64,000 nucleotides of DNA from Ruegeria_C sp040830705 (GTDB lineage Bacteria; Pseudomonadota; Alphaproteobacteria; Rhodobacterales; Rhodobacteraceae): assembly GCA_040830705.1 (NCBI GenBank), contig JBFOME010000008.1:210043-274042 (forward strand). The letters run 5' to 3'. A program made the translations under genes and the position numbers. The notes under the pieces are model-generated. The model did not search any database and was not told the DNA's origin. It saw only the letters and a program-made list of their open reading frames with translations. Within the stretch, counting starts at the first letter, position 1. Each line of letters starts with the position of its first letter. Positions 8,909 to 18,427 of this stretch are shown here, piece by piece.

Positions 8909-9334
8909 TTGAAGATCCTGAAAACAGTTCTGGTACTGTGTTTGTGGGCGCCGGTCGCATTTGCGCAGGACGCGCAACAAGGTGAAATGGCAAAGGAATG
9001 TGAAGGCAGCGCCCTCGATGAAATTGCCGCCATCAAGTGTTATGATGCGGAATATGAGCTTTGGGACAAGTGGCTCAACATCGCCTATGACAAAGCCTTG
9101 GAACAGGCCCGCAAAAACGATGTCCGCATTGACCTTGCCGCAGGCAGCAGGACTGCGACTGAGGCGATGACGAATATGCAAAGAGCATGGATCGATTACC
9201 GCGATGCGCTGTGTGAAGGAAAAAGCTCAGGCACACCGACTTCCAATGCACACGCCATGGCGTGGTCACAATGCGCCCTTTACGAAACGGCCCGGCAAAC
9301 AAAGGTTCTGAATGGTTTTGCTGAGGGGTTCTAG
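8909..9334 (+). CDS. Secreted LprI-like (DUF1311) protein
   Basis: 141-residue protein with a signal peptide (LKILKTVLVLCLWAPVAFAQ) and then a helical domain with the DUF1311/LprI pattern: cysteines flanking CEGSALDEIAAIKCYDAEY, W at MQRAWIDYRDALC, and a final CALYETARQTKVL. LprI-type proteins have been linked to lysozyme inhibition, but the domain is broad. A TTG start at 8909 is chosen because AAGGAG lies about five bases upstream and the signal peptide begins there; the longer frame from 8825 adds an unrelated N-terminus. Followed by an intrinsic terminator. Confidence 0.75.
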   Translation: MKILKTVLVLCLWAPVAFAQDAQQGEMAKECEGSALDEIAAIKCYDAEYELWDKWLNIAYDKALEQARKNDVRIDLAAGSRTATEAMTNMQRAWIDYRDALCEGKSSGTPTSNAHAMAWSQCALYETARQTKVLNGFAEGF

Positions 9335-9335
9335 C

Positions 9336-9372
9336 TGGCGATCAATTTAGCTCGGGTGATCGCCAATATTTT
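9336..9372 (+). terminator. Rho-independent terminator of the LprI-like gene
   Basis: Perfect 9-bp stem TGGCGATCA / TGATCGCCA with a 12-base loop, starting one base after the stop codon, followed by ATATTTTG. The convergent SYLF gene ends inside the stem. Confidence 0.65.
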
Positions 9373-10013
9373 GTTCCGGTGGCGTCGGCGGCGACACGCC
9401 ATCCTTTCTTGGTGAGCACAAATACGGACCGGCCATCGATAAACCTGATCTCTTCGCCAGTCTTGTCCTCTCCAAACATCGCGCCGGATTCGGCGGTTGC
9501 GTCATATCCATCATTGATGAATTTCAGGAAGTCGCCTGGCGTTTCGAACAAGATCACGATCTGTGACTCGAACCCGCCGATCCCCAGCGCGGCTCCAACT
9601 CCACCGGTGCCCATATTCATATAAGTCTCGGACTCATCTTCGCGCGAGATTGCGACGCCGCGACCATATCCTGCAGTGACAGGCATGATGGTCACCTTCC
9701 GCGTGTCAAAGACGGCATATCCGGCACTGATCTCATAGAGAATGGCGGCATCCTGGTTTTCCCGGGTCAGTCGTTCGATGACCTCATCAGCCATCTGATC
9801 CAGTTCGGCCCGGGTTTCCTCGGGGGTCGCCTCATTGGTCACCAGGTCAACCGTGGAGTCGATTGACTCACCCACGCGGCCGAGACCCTTTTCGATGCTC
9901 GATCCGACTTTTTCGGCACCGTGTTTGAGGCCCTGAAGCAGGTTCTCCGCGCCAGCCTGACTGCCCAGAAAAACGCTGAAAACCAGTGTTGATACGCCTT
10001 TGAACCTGCTCAT
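9342..10013 (-). CDS. SYLF/YSC84-domain lipid-binding protein
   Basis: 223-residue protein with an N-terminal signal-like segment (STLVFSVFLGSQAGA) and a C-terminal SYLF domain. Recognisable parts are ILYEISAGYAVFDTRKVTIMP, a G-Y-G-R-G-V turn and the glycine-rich GTGGVGAALGIGG. SYLF domains bind phosphoinositides in eukaryotes; the bacterial role is poorly known, probably in the periplasm or envelope. The ATG at 10013 has GAGG eight bases upstream; a TTG seven codons earlier is less likely. It converges on the LprI-like gene. Confidence 0.85.
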   Translation of the reverse strand: MSRFKGVSTLVFSVFLGSQAGAENLLQGLKHGAEKVGSSIEKGLGRVGESIDSTVDLVTNEATPEETRAELDQMADEVIERLTRENQDAAILYEISAGYAVFDTRKVTIMPVTAGYGRGVAISREDESETYMNMGTGGVGAALGIGGFESQIVILFETPGDFLKFINDGYDATAESGAMFGEDKTGEEIRFIDGRSVFVLTKKGWRVAADATGTKYWRSPELN

Positions 10014-10532
10014 CTCTTGTACCTCAGCCCTCAACCTGCATGGAGATCGCAGCAGGTTTCCCGGCGTGAATTTCAGAGCGAAGTCGGATGGGTGTCAACC
10101 GCTGAACCGAGATTGAGCGAGGCGCACATGTCCGCCGCCCTCTGCGCAGTACCCCAAAAGTAAACTTGAAGGCCTACATTACATTTTCGTTCCCACCAGA
10201 GAATCGCGAGGTCTGCTTAGAAGACAGCCTAAGCTCTGCCCGTTAGTCGCAGCGGCCAACTGCCGGTGAAGCCTCGGTAAGCCTGAGCCAAAGCGACCTC
10301 GCCGAGACGCAGGGACCATCAAATCTCGACGCCCGCACAACGTTGAAGGCGCTGCTCAACAATGTCGCTGCCAAAACCGGCTGTAACCGGTTAGAAGCTC
10401 TCGGCCGGCCCCTGATGGCATCCGTCCAAACGGCAGGTGCCACCACGTTGCTTATCGCAGTAAGCCGATTTTGAACGCCCCCAGGCATCGAAATATTTGC
10501 TAAATGCCGCCGTTTTTGATCAGTTTGAAAGC
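10014..10532. other. Intergenic stretch upstream of coxC
   Basis: About 520 bases between the divergent SYLF and coxC genes. It should hold both promoters, but I cannot point to a convincing -35/-10 pair. The short frames here have no recognisable protein features. Confidence 0.35.
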
Positions 10533-11648
10533 ATGGAGCTACTCGAAGTCAGCCACAACGGTTTCCTCGTCTTTATGTCCTGCCTGGTCGCTTTGGTTGC
10601 CGGTTTTACGGGACTTTCGATGACACGCGACCTTGCAGCGAAGCCGGTCGTGAAAAAGAAAGCGTCGGTTGCTCTTGCGGCTGTGGCGCTTGGCGGTGGC
10701 ATCTGGGCTATGCACTTCGTCGCGATGCTGGGTCTGCAGATGCCCATCCTGTTCTACTATGATGCAGCGATTACGCTTGTGTCTGCCCTTGCAGCGATCC
10801 TGATTGTCGGCGCGGCTCTAATCTTGCTTCACTTCACGGATCGAAGCCGTCTGACAATCGCAATGGCTGGCGGCGTTGTGGGGGTGGGCATTCTGGTCAT
10901 GCACTATATCGGCATGGCCGGTTTGGAGCTGTGCCGGGCAGTGTATTCACCGTCTGGCGTCATTCTATCGTCGATCGCTGCGGTTGCGCTATGCGTGCTG
11001 GCCTTCGGGATCGCCTATGGACAGAGGACAAACAGGCACATTGTGCTGGGCACACTCTGCTTTGCCGCAGCCGTCTGTAGCGTTCATTTCCTTGCCATGG
11101 CTGGCACCAGCTTTGTCGCAGTGCCAAGCGGGGCGGAATTTGGCCCCCTAATGAGCAATGAGACCCTCGCCCTTGGTGTGATCCTGTTCAGCTTCATCAT
11201 ATTTGGGGCGTGCCTCTGGGTCGGCGTGACGTATCTGCCGGTGCCGAAAGACAAAGAAAACGAGCCCGACGCGGAACCTTCGAACGCGCGGCCACTGCTC
11301 CAGATCCCGTGCGAACGCGATGGCAGCAAGGTTTTCATTTCTGCTGAGGATGTGCTGTTCCTCCGGGCAGACGGACATTACACGCAAGTCTACACTCAAA
11401 CAGAGCGCCTGTTCTGCGTCTGGCCGGTAACCGAAGCCGCCAAGCGGCTGGTCCCCGTTGGCTTTCTGAAGACCCATCGCAGCTACCTTGTGAACCCGCA
11501 ACGTGTCGCGAGGTTCGAGCGAACTAAGGATAAGGGCCGGTGCGTGTTTGACGGGGAGGAACTTCCGCCCGCTCCGGTCAGTCGCTCGAAACTCAAGGTC
11601 ATTCAGGATGCGCTCGCGTCGCAGGCCGGCGCAGTTCGTGCGGTCTGA
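10533..11648 (+). CDS. coxC: CoxC-type membrane regulator: MHYT sensor plus LytTR DNA-binding domain
   Basis: 371-residue regulator. The N-terminal part has about seven membrane helices with three MHYT-type repeats (MHFVAM, MHYIGM, VHFLAM), a module proposed to sense CO, NO or O2 through bound copper. After residue 250 comes a LytTR DNA-binding domain (VLFLRADGHYTQVYT, FLKTHRSYLVNP). Oligotropha carboxidovorans CoxC and CoxH share this layout, and CoxC lies just upstream of coxMSL there as here. The ATG at 10533 (MELLEVSHN) is preferred over a TTG twelve codons earlier. Regulation of the cox genes is inferred from position and domains. Confidence 0.85.
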   Translation: MELLEVSHNGFLVFMSCLVALVAGFTGLSMTRDLAAKPVVKKKASVALAAVALGGGIWAMHFVAMLGLQMPILFYYDAAITLVSALAAILIVGAALILLHFTDRSRLTIAMAGGVVGVGILVMHYIGMAGLELCRAVYSPSGVILSSIAAVALCVLAFGIAYGQRTNRHIVLGTLCFAAAVCSVHFLAMAGTSFVAVPSGAEFGPLMSNETLALGVILFSFIIFGACLWVGVTYLPVPKDKENEPDAEPSNARPLLQIPCERDGSKVFISAEDVLFLRADGHYTQVYTQTERLFCVWPVTEAAKRLVPVGFLKTHRSYLVNPQRVARFERTKDKGRCVFDGEELPPAPVSRSKLKVIQDALASQAGAVRAV

Positions 11649-11760
11649 GGCGCATTTCGTGCAAAATACCTGTTTTTCATTGATTTCCTGAAGCCTTCGC
11701 ATGCGGGCGCATGCAGTCATCTCTCTCAGCCAGAACATTTGCTTGAAGGGAGGAGAGCCG

Positions 11761-12615
11761 ATGATTCCAGCGGCATTTGAGTATTACAGACCCAAGGATA
11801 TGGCCGGTGTCCTGTCCATCCTTGAAGAGCATGGCGACGACGCCCGTGTGATGGCGGGGGGGCACAGCCTGATCCCCATGATGAAGCTCCGTATGGCTGA
11901 CGTGCCGCATCTGATCGACTTGCAGGATGTCGGTGGCATGTCTGACATCGAGATCGGCGCAGACAGGATCCGCATTGGGGCTATGGTGACCCAGCATGAT
12001 ATCATTGATCATGACGGGCTGGCACAAGCGGCGCCGATCCTGCGCGAAGCCGCATTGCAGATCGCCGACCCGCAGGTCCGCTACATGGGCACGGTAGGCG
12101 GCAATGTTGCAAACGGCGACCCCGGCAACGACATGCCTGGCCTGATGCAATGCCTGGATGCGACTTTTACCGTCGTCGGCGCGGATGGCGAGCGCGATAT
12201 CGCGGCACGTGAATTTTATGAGGCGGCCTATATGACCGCGCGCGAAGACGAAGAGGTTCTGACCGCCGTCACGATCCCATTGCCGAAAGGCGGCTATGCC
12301 TACGAAAAGCAGAAACGGAAGATTGGCGACTACGCCACCGCTGCTGCTGCGGTGCAGATCGTGAAGGAGGGGGGGGCATGCTCGGCGGCCTCGATCGCGA
12401 TGACGAACCTAAGCGACACACCGGTCTTTTCCGACGCCGCTGGCGCCGCGCTGATCGGTACGTCGGTTGATGAAACCGCATTGGACGCCGCCGTCGCAGC
12501 GATGCTGGGCGACATTGATCCCACCGAGGACAATCGCGGCCCCGTCGCATTCAAGAAACACGTGGCTGGCGTGATCCTGCGTCGCGCCATCGAGCGCGCC
12601 TGGTCGCGGGCCTGA
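11761..12615 (+). CDS. coxM: CO dehydrogenase medium (FAD) subunit CoxM
   Basis: 284-residue FAD-binding subunit that passes electrons from the iron-sulfur subunit to the acceptor. Family FAD loops are present as AGGHSLIPMMK near residue 32 and GTVGGNVANGDPGNDMPG near residue 110. The ATG at 11761 has GGGAGGAG upstream; the frame open from 11701 lacks such a site. It opens the structural operon, with coxS 12 bases downstream. Confidence 0.95.
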   Translation: MIPAAFEYYRPKDMAGVLSILEEHGDDARVMAGGHSLIPMMKLRMADVPHLIDLQDVGGMSDIEIGADRIRIGAMVTQHDIIDHDGLAQAAPILREAALQIADPQVRYMGTVGGNVANGDPGNDMPGLMQCLDATFTVVGADGERDIAAREFYEAAYMTAREDEEVLTAVTIPLPKGGYAYEKQKRKIGDYATAAAAVQIVKEGGACSAASIAMTNLSDTPVFSDAAGAALIGTSVDETALDAAVAAMLGDIDPTEDNRGPVAFKKHVAGVILRRAIERAWSRA

Positions 12616-12627
12616 GGGAGGAAACTC

Positions 12628-13122
12628 GTGTCGAAGAAACAGCATTACACAATCACGGTGAACGGCAAAGAAGAGGAATTCCTCGCCGAGCCGCGCGAAC
12701 TGCTCATCTACACGCTGCGGGAACGGCTGAACATCACCGGTCCGCATATCGGTTGCGAGACGTCCCATTGCGGGGCTTGCACGGTCACCATTGGCGGGAA
12801 GTCCGTGAAGTCCTGCACCATGTTTGTGGCGCAGGCCGATGGCAAGGAGGTCACCACGATCGAAGGGATCGGCGGCCCCGATGACTTGCATCCGTTACAA
12901 GCGGCTTTCAAGGAACATCACGGGTTGCAGTGCGGCTATTGCACGCCGGGTATGATCACCCGCGCGACCAAGTTGCTCGAAGAAAATCCCAGCCCGACCG
13001 AAGAGGAAATCCGCTTTGGCATGGCCGGCAATATCTGCCGCTGCACCGGGTATCAGAACATTGTGAAGTCTATTCAGGCCGCTGCTGCGGAGATGAATGC
13101 AGCCAAGGAGGCGGCAGAATGA
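12628..13122 (+). CDS. coxS: CO dehydrogenase small [2Fe-2S] subunit CoxS
   Basis: 164-residue electron-transfer subunit with two [2Fe-2S] clusters. The plant-type motif is GCETSHCGACTVTIGG plus a downstream Cys (VKSCTMF). The C-terminal helical-domain motif is CGYCTPG with CRCTGY. It starts with GTG shortly after coxM, and its stop overlaps the coxL start as ATGA, so the three subunits are translated in fixed order M-S-L. Confidence 0.96.
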   Translation: MSKKQHYTITVNGKEEEFLAEPRELLIYTLRERLNITGPHIGCETSHCGACTVTIGGKSVKSCTMFVAQADGKEVTTIEGIGGPDDLHPLQAAFKEHHGLQCGYCTPGMITRATKLLEENPSPTEEEIRFGMAGNICRCTGYQNIVKSIQAAAAEMNAAKEAAE

Positions 13123-15548
13123 AAGACGAAGTGACAAGCCGCGAAGAGCGGGCCGAAAACCTCAAGGGTCTGGGCTGCTCGCGCAAGCGGGTCGAGGACG
13201 CCCGTTTCACCCAAGGCAAAGGCAACTATGTCGATGACCTGAAGCTGGACGGGATGCTATTTGGCGACTTTGTGCGCTCACCCTATGCCCACGCTCGGAT
13301 CAAGAATATTGACACTTCTGCTGCGCTTGAGGTGCCAGGTGTTCTGGCTGTGCTGACGGCGAAAGACCTGGAGCCTTTGGGCCTCCATTGGATGCCGACA
13401 CTGGCGGGCGACAAGCAAATGGTCTTGGCCGACGGCAAGGTCCTGTTCCAAGGGCAGGAAGTTGCCTTTGTTGTGGCCGAAGATCGTTATGCTGCCGCCG
13501 ACGGGATCGAAGTCGTCGAGGTTGAATATGAAGAACTGCCGGTTCTGGTAGACCCGTTCGAATCGCTCAAATCCGATGTTGTTCTGCGCGAAGATACTGT
13601 GGACGAAAGCGGCAAGCCGGTGGATGGCGCCCATGGTCCGCGCAAACATCACAACCATATCTTCACATGGGAAGCGGGCGACAAGGCGCCCACGGAGGAG
13701 GTCATCGAGAACGCCGAAGTGGTGGCGGAAGAGACGATGTACTACCACCGTACGCACCCGTGCCCACTGGAAACCTGTGGCTGCGTGGCCTCGATGGACA
13801 AGGTCAACGGCAAGCTGACGCTTTGGGGCACGTTTCAGGCTCCGCACGCCATTCGCACCGTGGTCAGCCTGATTTCCGGCATCGAAGAACACAATATCCG
13901 GGTGATCTCGCCCGATATTGGCGGTGGATTCGGCAACAAGGTCGGGGCTTATCCGGGTTATGTATGCTCGGTCGTGTCGTCGATTGTCACCGGCAAGCCG
14001 GTCAAGTGGATCGAAGACCGGATGGACAATCTGATGACCACCGCCTTCGCCCGCGACTACCATATGACAGGCCGGATCAGCGCCACCAAAGAAGGCAAGA
14101 TCACCGGGCTGCACTGCCATGTGACGGCAGATCACGGCGGGTTTGACGCCTGTGCCGACCCGACAAAATTCCCGGCCGGATTCATGAATATCTGCACCGG
14201 GTCCTACGATATCCCGACTGCGTACCTTGAGGTCGACGGGGTCTATACCAACAAAGCACCGGGCGGGGTCAGCTATCGCTGTTCCTTTCGTGTGACCGAG
14301 GCGGTGTATTTCATCGAGCGGATGATCGAAGTGCTGGCCATCGAGTTGAACATGGACGCGGCAGAACTGCGCCGGATCAACTTCATCAAGAAAGAACAGT
14401 TCCCCTACACGGCTGCCCTTGGCTGGGAATACGATTCAGGTGACTACCACACGGCCTGGGACAAGGCGCTTACAGCAGTCGATTATGACGGGTTGCGCGC
14501 TGAACAGGCGCAACGAGTCGAGGATTTCAAAGCTGGCAAAACCCGCAAGCTGATGGGGGTTGGCCTGAGCTTCTTCACCGAAATCGTCGGGGCCGGGCCC
14601 GTGAAGAACTGCGATATTCTCGGCCTGGGCATGTTCGATAGCTGTGAAATCCGTATCCATCCCACCGGGTCGGCGATCGCACGGCTTGGCACGATTTCTC
14701 AGGGTCAGGGTCACGCGACGACCTTCGCGCAAATCCTCGCATCTGAGATCGGGTTGCCCGCGGACAGCATCACGATCGAGGAGGGTGACACGGATACTGC
14801 GCCTTACGGGCTGGGAACCTATGGCTCGCGCTCAACCCCGGTTGCTGGGGCGGCCACCGCGATGGCCGGGCGCAAAATCCGTGCCAAGGCGCAGATGATC
14901 GCGGCTTACCTTCTGGAAGTGCATGACGACGACGTGGAATTCGACGTCGACCGTTTTGTGGTCAAAGGCGCGCCAGAGCGGTTCAAGACAATGAAAGAGA
15001 TCGCCTTCGCCGCCTACAATCAGGCCATTCCGGGAATTGAACCAGGTTTGGAAGCGGTCAGCTACTACGATCCGCCCAACATGACCTATCCATTCGGGGC
15101 CTATGTTTGCGTCATGGATATCGATGTCGATACCGGCGTTCCGGAGATCCGCCGGTTTTATGCGCTGGATGATTGCGGCACCCGGATCAACCCTATGATC
15201 ATCGAGGGGCAGGTTCATGGCGGTCTGACCGAGGCGCTCGCGGTCGCTCTGGGACAGGAGATTGCCTATGACGACATGGGCAACGTCAAGACCGGGACGC
15301 TGATGGACTTTTTCCTGCCCACGGCATGGGAAGTTCCAAACTACGAAACCGACTACACCGTCACGCCGTCCCCACATCACCCGATCGGCGCCAAGGGCGT
15401 CGGCGAAAGCCCTCATGTGGGCGGTGTGCCATGTTTCTCGAACGCGGTGCAGGATGCCTTCCGGGCGTTTGGCTTGCGTCACACGAACATGCCCCATGAC
15501 CATTGGCGGATCTGGAAAACCGCCAATGAACTGGGTCTGCACGGTTAA
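13119..15548 (+). CDS. coxL: CO dehydrogenase large (Mo-Cu) subunit CoxL, form I
   Basis: 809-residue catalytic subunit, the same length as the Oligotropha carboxidovorans enzyme; oxidises CO with water to CO2. The active-site loop is VSYRCSFR with the cysteine at residue 388, the position that binds copper in the known structure. The catalytic glutamate in GAKGVGESPHVGG falls at residue 763, again identical. Form I usually has AYxCSFR; here the alanine is serine. The start is the ATG at 13119 overlapping coxS; a longer frame from 12930 runs through coxS in another frame and is not used. Confidence 0.97.
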   Translation: MKDEVTSREERAENLKGLGCSRKRVEDARFTQGKGNYVDDLKLDGMLFGDFVRSPYAHARIKNIDTSAALEVPGVLAVLTAKDLEPLGLHWMPTLAGDKQMVLADGKVLFQGQEVAFVVAEDRYAAADGIEVVEVEYEELPVLVDPFESLKSDVVLREDTVDESGKPVDGAHGPRKHHNHIFTWEAGDKAPTEEVIENAEVVAEETMYYHRTHPCPLETCGCVASMDKVNGKLTLWGTFQAPHAIRTVVSLISGIEEHNIRVISPDIGGGFGNKVGAYPGYVCSVVSSIVTGKPVKWIEDRMDNLMTTAFARDYHMTGRISATKEGKITGLHCHVTADHGGFDACADPTKFPAGFMNICTGSYDIPTAYLEVDGVYTNKAPGGVSYRCSFRVTEAVYFIERMIEVLAIELNMDAAELRRINFIKKEQFPYTAALGWEYDSGDYHTAWDKALTAVDYDGLRAEQAQRVEDFKAGKTRKLMGVGLSFFTEIVGAGPVKNCDILGLGMFDSCEIRIHPTGSAIARLGTISQGQGHATTFAQILASEIGLPADSITIEEGDTDTAPYGLGTYGSRSTPVAGAATAMAGRKIRAKAQMIAAYLLEVHDDDVEFDVDRFVVKGAPERFKTMKEIAFAAYNQAIPGIEPGLEAVSYYDPPNMTYPFGAYVCVMDIDVDTGVPEIRRFYALDDCGTRINPMIIEGQVHGGLTEALAVALGQEIAYDDMGNVKTGTLMDFFLPTAWEVPNYETDYTVTPSPHHPIGAKGVGESPHVGGVPCFSNAVQDAFRAFGLRHTNMPHDHWRIWKTANELGLHG

Positions 15549-15594
15549 AGGCGAAAGGCAGGGCGCTGGTAACTCCGCCCTGCCGGAGACATTC

Positions 15595-16470
15595 ATGACC
15601 TGGACAGATCTACAAACCGCGCTTGGGCAGCAGGGCTACGTTGCGTCAGATGACTTGGCTGTCGCTCTGCATCTGGCGCTGACGCTGGAGCGACCTCTTC
15701 TGCTGGAGGGCGCCGCTGGCGTCGGCAAGACTGAGGTTGCGCGCACGCTGAGCGCGGCACGCACCACAAAGCTGATACGTCTTCAATGCTACGAGGGTCT
15801 GGACGCCGCGCAATCGATCTACGAATGGAACTATCAGCGGCAATTGCTGACCATACGCGCGGCAGCAGAGGATGGCGAAACGGGAAAGACGGTCGAAGAA
15901 CGGATATTCTCGCGTGATTTTCTGCTGGAGCGCCCCTTGCTGGCGGCTATCACACAAGACTCGCCGCCAGTTCTGCTGATAGATGAAGTCGACCGGGCCG
16001 ATGAAGAGTTCGAGGCCTATCTGCTGGAGATCCTGTCGGACTATCAGGTCTCTGTGCCCGAACTGGGTACGATCACAGCCACCAGCAAGCCCATGGTTAT
16101 CTTGACATCCAACGGCACGCGCGACCTGTCGGACGCTTTGCGCCGCCGCTGCCTTTACACCTATGTCGACTATCCTGACATGCGGACAGAGCTTGCCATT
16201 CTCAAGGCACGTCGCCCCGCTGTCGAGGCAAGGCTGGGCGCGCAAATCGTGGGCTTCGTGCAGAAGCTGCGCGAAGAAGAGTTGGAAAAAACGCCGGGTA
16301 TCGCTGAGATGCTCGACTTTGCCTCTGCTTTGATGGGCCTTGGCGTTGCGGATCTGACGGAGCACCCGGCGGTGTTGCAATCGACGCTTACCACACTGCT
16401 GAAAACGCAGAGCGATCAGACACAGATAACGCCCGAAGTTGCCGCCCGGATCGCGGGGAAAGCCGCGTGA
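15595..16470 (+). CDS. coxD: CoxD, MoxR-type AAA+ ATPase
   Basis: 291-residue AAA+ ATPase of the MoxR/CoxD group. Walker A is GAAGVGKT at residues 39-46, Walker B is VLLIDEVDRAD, and a sensor-1 TSN follows. In O. carboxidovorans CoxD is needed to build the copper-sulfur part of the Mo-Cu site. The ATG at 15595 is chosen because the frame open from 15415 overlaps coxL. Its stop overlaps the coxE start (GTGA). MoxR ATPases normally act with a VWA protein, here coxE. Confidence 0.93.
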   Translation: MTWTDLQTALGQQGYVASDDLAVALHLALTLERPLLLEGAAGVGKTEVARTLSAARTTKLIRLQCYEGLDAAQSIYEWNYQRQLLTIRAAAEDGETGKTVEERIFSRDFLLERPLLAAITQDSPPVLLIDEVDRADEEFEAYLLEILSDYQVSVPELGTITATSKPMVILTSNGTRDLSDALRRRCLYTYVDYPDMRTELAILKARRPAVEARLGAQIVGFVQKLREEELEKTPGIAEMLDFASALMGLGVADLTEHPAVLQSTLTTLLKTQSDQTQITPEVAARIAGKAA

Positions 16471-17648
16471 GTCGGGTCACCAAATTCGCCGGGCGTGATC
16501 CAGGCCCTGCAGCTCGCGTTGCCGGGTTTATGGCCCATTTGCGCCATAATGGCTTCCGCCTCGGAGTGGCCGAAGCAGAGCTTGCGATGACCGCGCTGCG
16601 CGAGGTCCACGCTATCGCCCCAGACGAGGCGCGCCGAGCGCTGCGCGCCGTCTGTACGGGGTGCCGGGAAGAAGCCGACAGGTTCGATGCGCTGTTCGAC
16701 AGTTTCTGGATGGATGCGGGACGCGTGAAGCAAAAACTGGTGCCAAAAGCGCACTCCACACTCAGCGATGATGTGCACTCGTCCCGTCGCGCCAAGGGGC
16801 AGGATGCCGGTGCATCCGGCATTGCGACGGCCCCCGATACAGGCGAGGGGGACGCCGAAAGTGACGGGACCGGCAAGCTGATCGCGACAGAGCAGCGCAA
16901 TCTCAGCCGTCGTGATCTACGCGATTTGGTCGGCGGAGACGAGATCGCCAGTGCAGAAAGCGTGGCCCGCCGTCTCGGTGCTGCCCTACGCGACCGCCGC
17001 TCGCGCCGTCGGATCGCTGCTCGTAAGGGAGACCAGCTGCACTTTCGCAAGACCATCCGCCAAAGCCTTGCAACCGGCGGCGAACCTTTGCGTCTCTCAC
17101 GCAAAAAACGCCCGGACCGCAGTCGCAAAATCGTCGCACTTTGTGATGTCTCTGGCTCCATGAGCGTCTATGCGCAAGTGTTCCTTGCTTTCCTTGCGGG
17201 TCTGATGCGCGCCGACAAGGACGCCGACGCTTACCTGTTCCACACGCGCCTCGTCCGCATCACCGAGGCACTGCGGGACAAAGACACCCTGCGCGCAATC
17301 GGGCGGATGTCCCTGATGGCTGACGGTTTCGGGGGGGGCTCGAAAATCGGGCCGTCGCTTCAGCGTTTTGCAGACACCTATGCCCGCCGATTTGTAGATG
17401 GTCGTTCGGTCGTGATGATTTTGTCGGATGGGTACGATACCGAACCACCCGAGCGGTTGGCCTCGGCGCTTGAGAAGCTCAAGAAACGTGGCTGCAAGAT
17501 CATCTGGCTGAACCCGTTGAAGGGCTGGAAAAACTATGCGCCCGTCGCTGGTGGCATGGCGGCGGCACTCCCCTATCTCGATCTGTTTCAACCGGCAAAT
17601 ACGCTCGATGATCTGGCGGCGCTTGAGCCGGAATTGGTGGCGCTATGA
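16467..17648 (+). CDS. coxE: CoxE, VWA-domain partner of CoxD
   Basis: 393-residue VWA protein. The MIDAS motif DVSGSM begins at Asp227, with a further LSDGYDTEPPERL loop later. The N-terminal half is helical and charged. CoxE works with CoxD in maturation of the CO dehydrogenase active site. It starts with GTG inside the coxD stop and ends with an ATGA overlap onto coxF, so D-E-F are coupled. Confidence 0.93.
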   Translation: MSRVTKFAGRDPGPAARVAGFMAHLRHNGFRLGVAEAELAMTALREVHAIAPDEARRALRAVCTGCREEADRFDALFDSFWMDAGRVKQKLVPKAHSTLSDDVHSSRRAKGQDAGASGIATAPDTGEGDAESDGTGKLIATEQRNLSRRDLRDLVGGDEIASAESVARRLGAALRDRRSRRRIAARKGDQLHFRKTIRQSLATGGEPLRLSRKKRPDRSRKIVALCDVSGSMSVYAQVFLAFLAGLMRADKDADAYLFHTRLVRITEALRDKDTLRAIGRMSLMADGFGGGSKIGPSLQRFADTYARRFVDGRSVVMILSDGYDTEPPERLASALEKLKKRGCKIIWLNPLKGWKNYAPVAGGMAAALPYLDLFQPANTLDDLAALEPELVAL

Positions 17649-18427
17649 CCCCGGCCGAGATCCTGGATGCGGAACTTGCCGACGCGGCCCAGAACCTGCG
17701 GGACCGCCGGGAGCCCTTTGCTTTCGCCACTATTGTTCGCACAGTCGGCGCAACTGCAGCAAAGCCCGGAGCCAAGGCCCTTTTAAGCGCGGATGGGACG
17801 ATCGTGCATGGCTGGCTGGGCGGCGGTTGTACGCGCGGGGCAGTCAAGCGTGCCGCACTTGAGGCGTTGCAAGCGGGTCACCCGAAGTTGATTTCGGTCG
17901 CGCCCGAAGAACTGCTGGAACAAAAGGGCGTCACTGCAGGGGACGAAGTCGACGGGACCCGCTTTGCCCGCAATGGCTGCCCTTCAAACGGTACTGTCGA
18001 CATCTTTATCGAGCCTTGTCTGCCGATGCCCGAACTCGTCGTGCTGGGCGCATCTCCGGTTGCGCAATCCCTGACTGCCTTGGCACCACAATTTCACTGG
18101 TCGGTCTCCGCATCGGTTGCGCAGGGCGCCCCGTCTCATCGTCAGGGTTTTGTCGTCATTGCCACGCAAGGTCAGGGGGATCTGGAGGCATTGAAGTCCG
18201 TTCTGGCGACTGCGCCCGACTATGTGGCCTTTGTCGGCAGTGCCCGGAAATTCAACGCTTTGGCCGAGAAGCTTGAAGCAGCCGGTATCGCGCCTGACGC
18301 AATACAATCCGTTCACGCGCCTGCCGGACTTGATCTGGGGGCGGTCACACCCGAGGAAATCGCTTTGTCCATTCTCGCGCAGCTGGTGCGTGTCCGGCGG
18401 CAACATTTGGATCGCAAAGATGCCTAG
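17645..18427 (+). CDS. coxF: CoxF, XdhC/CoxI-family maturation protein
   Basis: 260-residue XdhC-family protein, a group that handles or sulfurates molybdenum cofactor for molybdenum hydroxylases. The N-terminal domain includes GWLGGGCTRGAVKRAALEAL, and a Rossmann-like C-terminal half has the DYVAFVGSARKFNAL segment. It starts within the coxE stop (ATGA), and the nucleotidyltransferase start overlaps its end by eight bases. Confidence 0.9.
   Translation: MTPAEILDAELADAAQNLRDRREPFAFATIVRTVGATAAKPGAKALLSADGTIVHGWLGGGCTRGAVKRAALEALQAGHPKLISVAPEELLEQKGVTAGDEVDGTRFARNGCPSNGTVDIFIEPCLPMPELVVLGASPVAQSLTALAPQFHWSVSASVAQGAPSHRQGFVVIATQGQGDLEALKSVLATAPDYVAFVGSARKFNALAEKLEAAGIAPDAIQSVHAPAGLDLGAVTPEEIALSILAQLVRVRRQHLDRKDA

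Noticed and set aside
10243..10488. 81-codon minus-strand frame in the coxC upstream region
   Set aside because: No ribosome site, no motif, and it occupies the place where cox promoter elements are expected.
12930..13118. Upstream extension of the coxL frame
   Set aside because: It runs through coxS in another frame; the ATG at 13119 overlapping the coxS stop gives the standard 809-residue protein.
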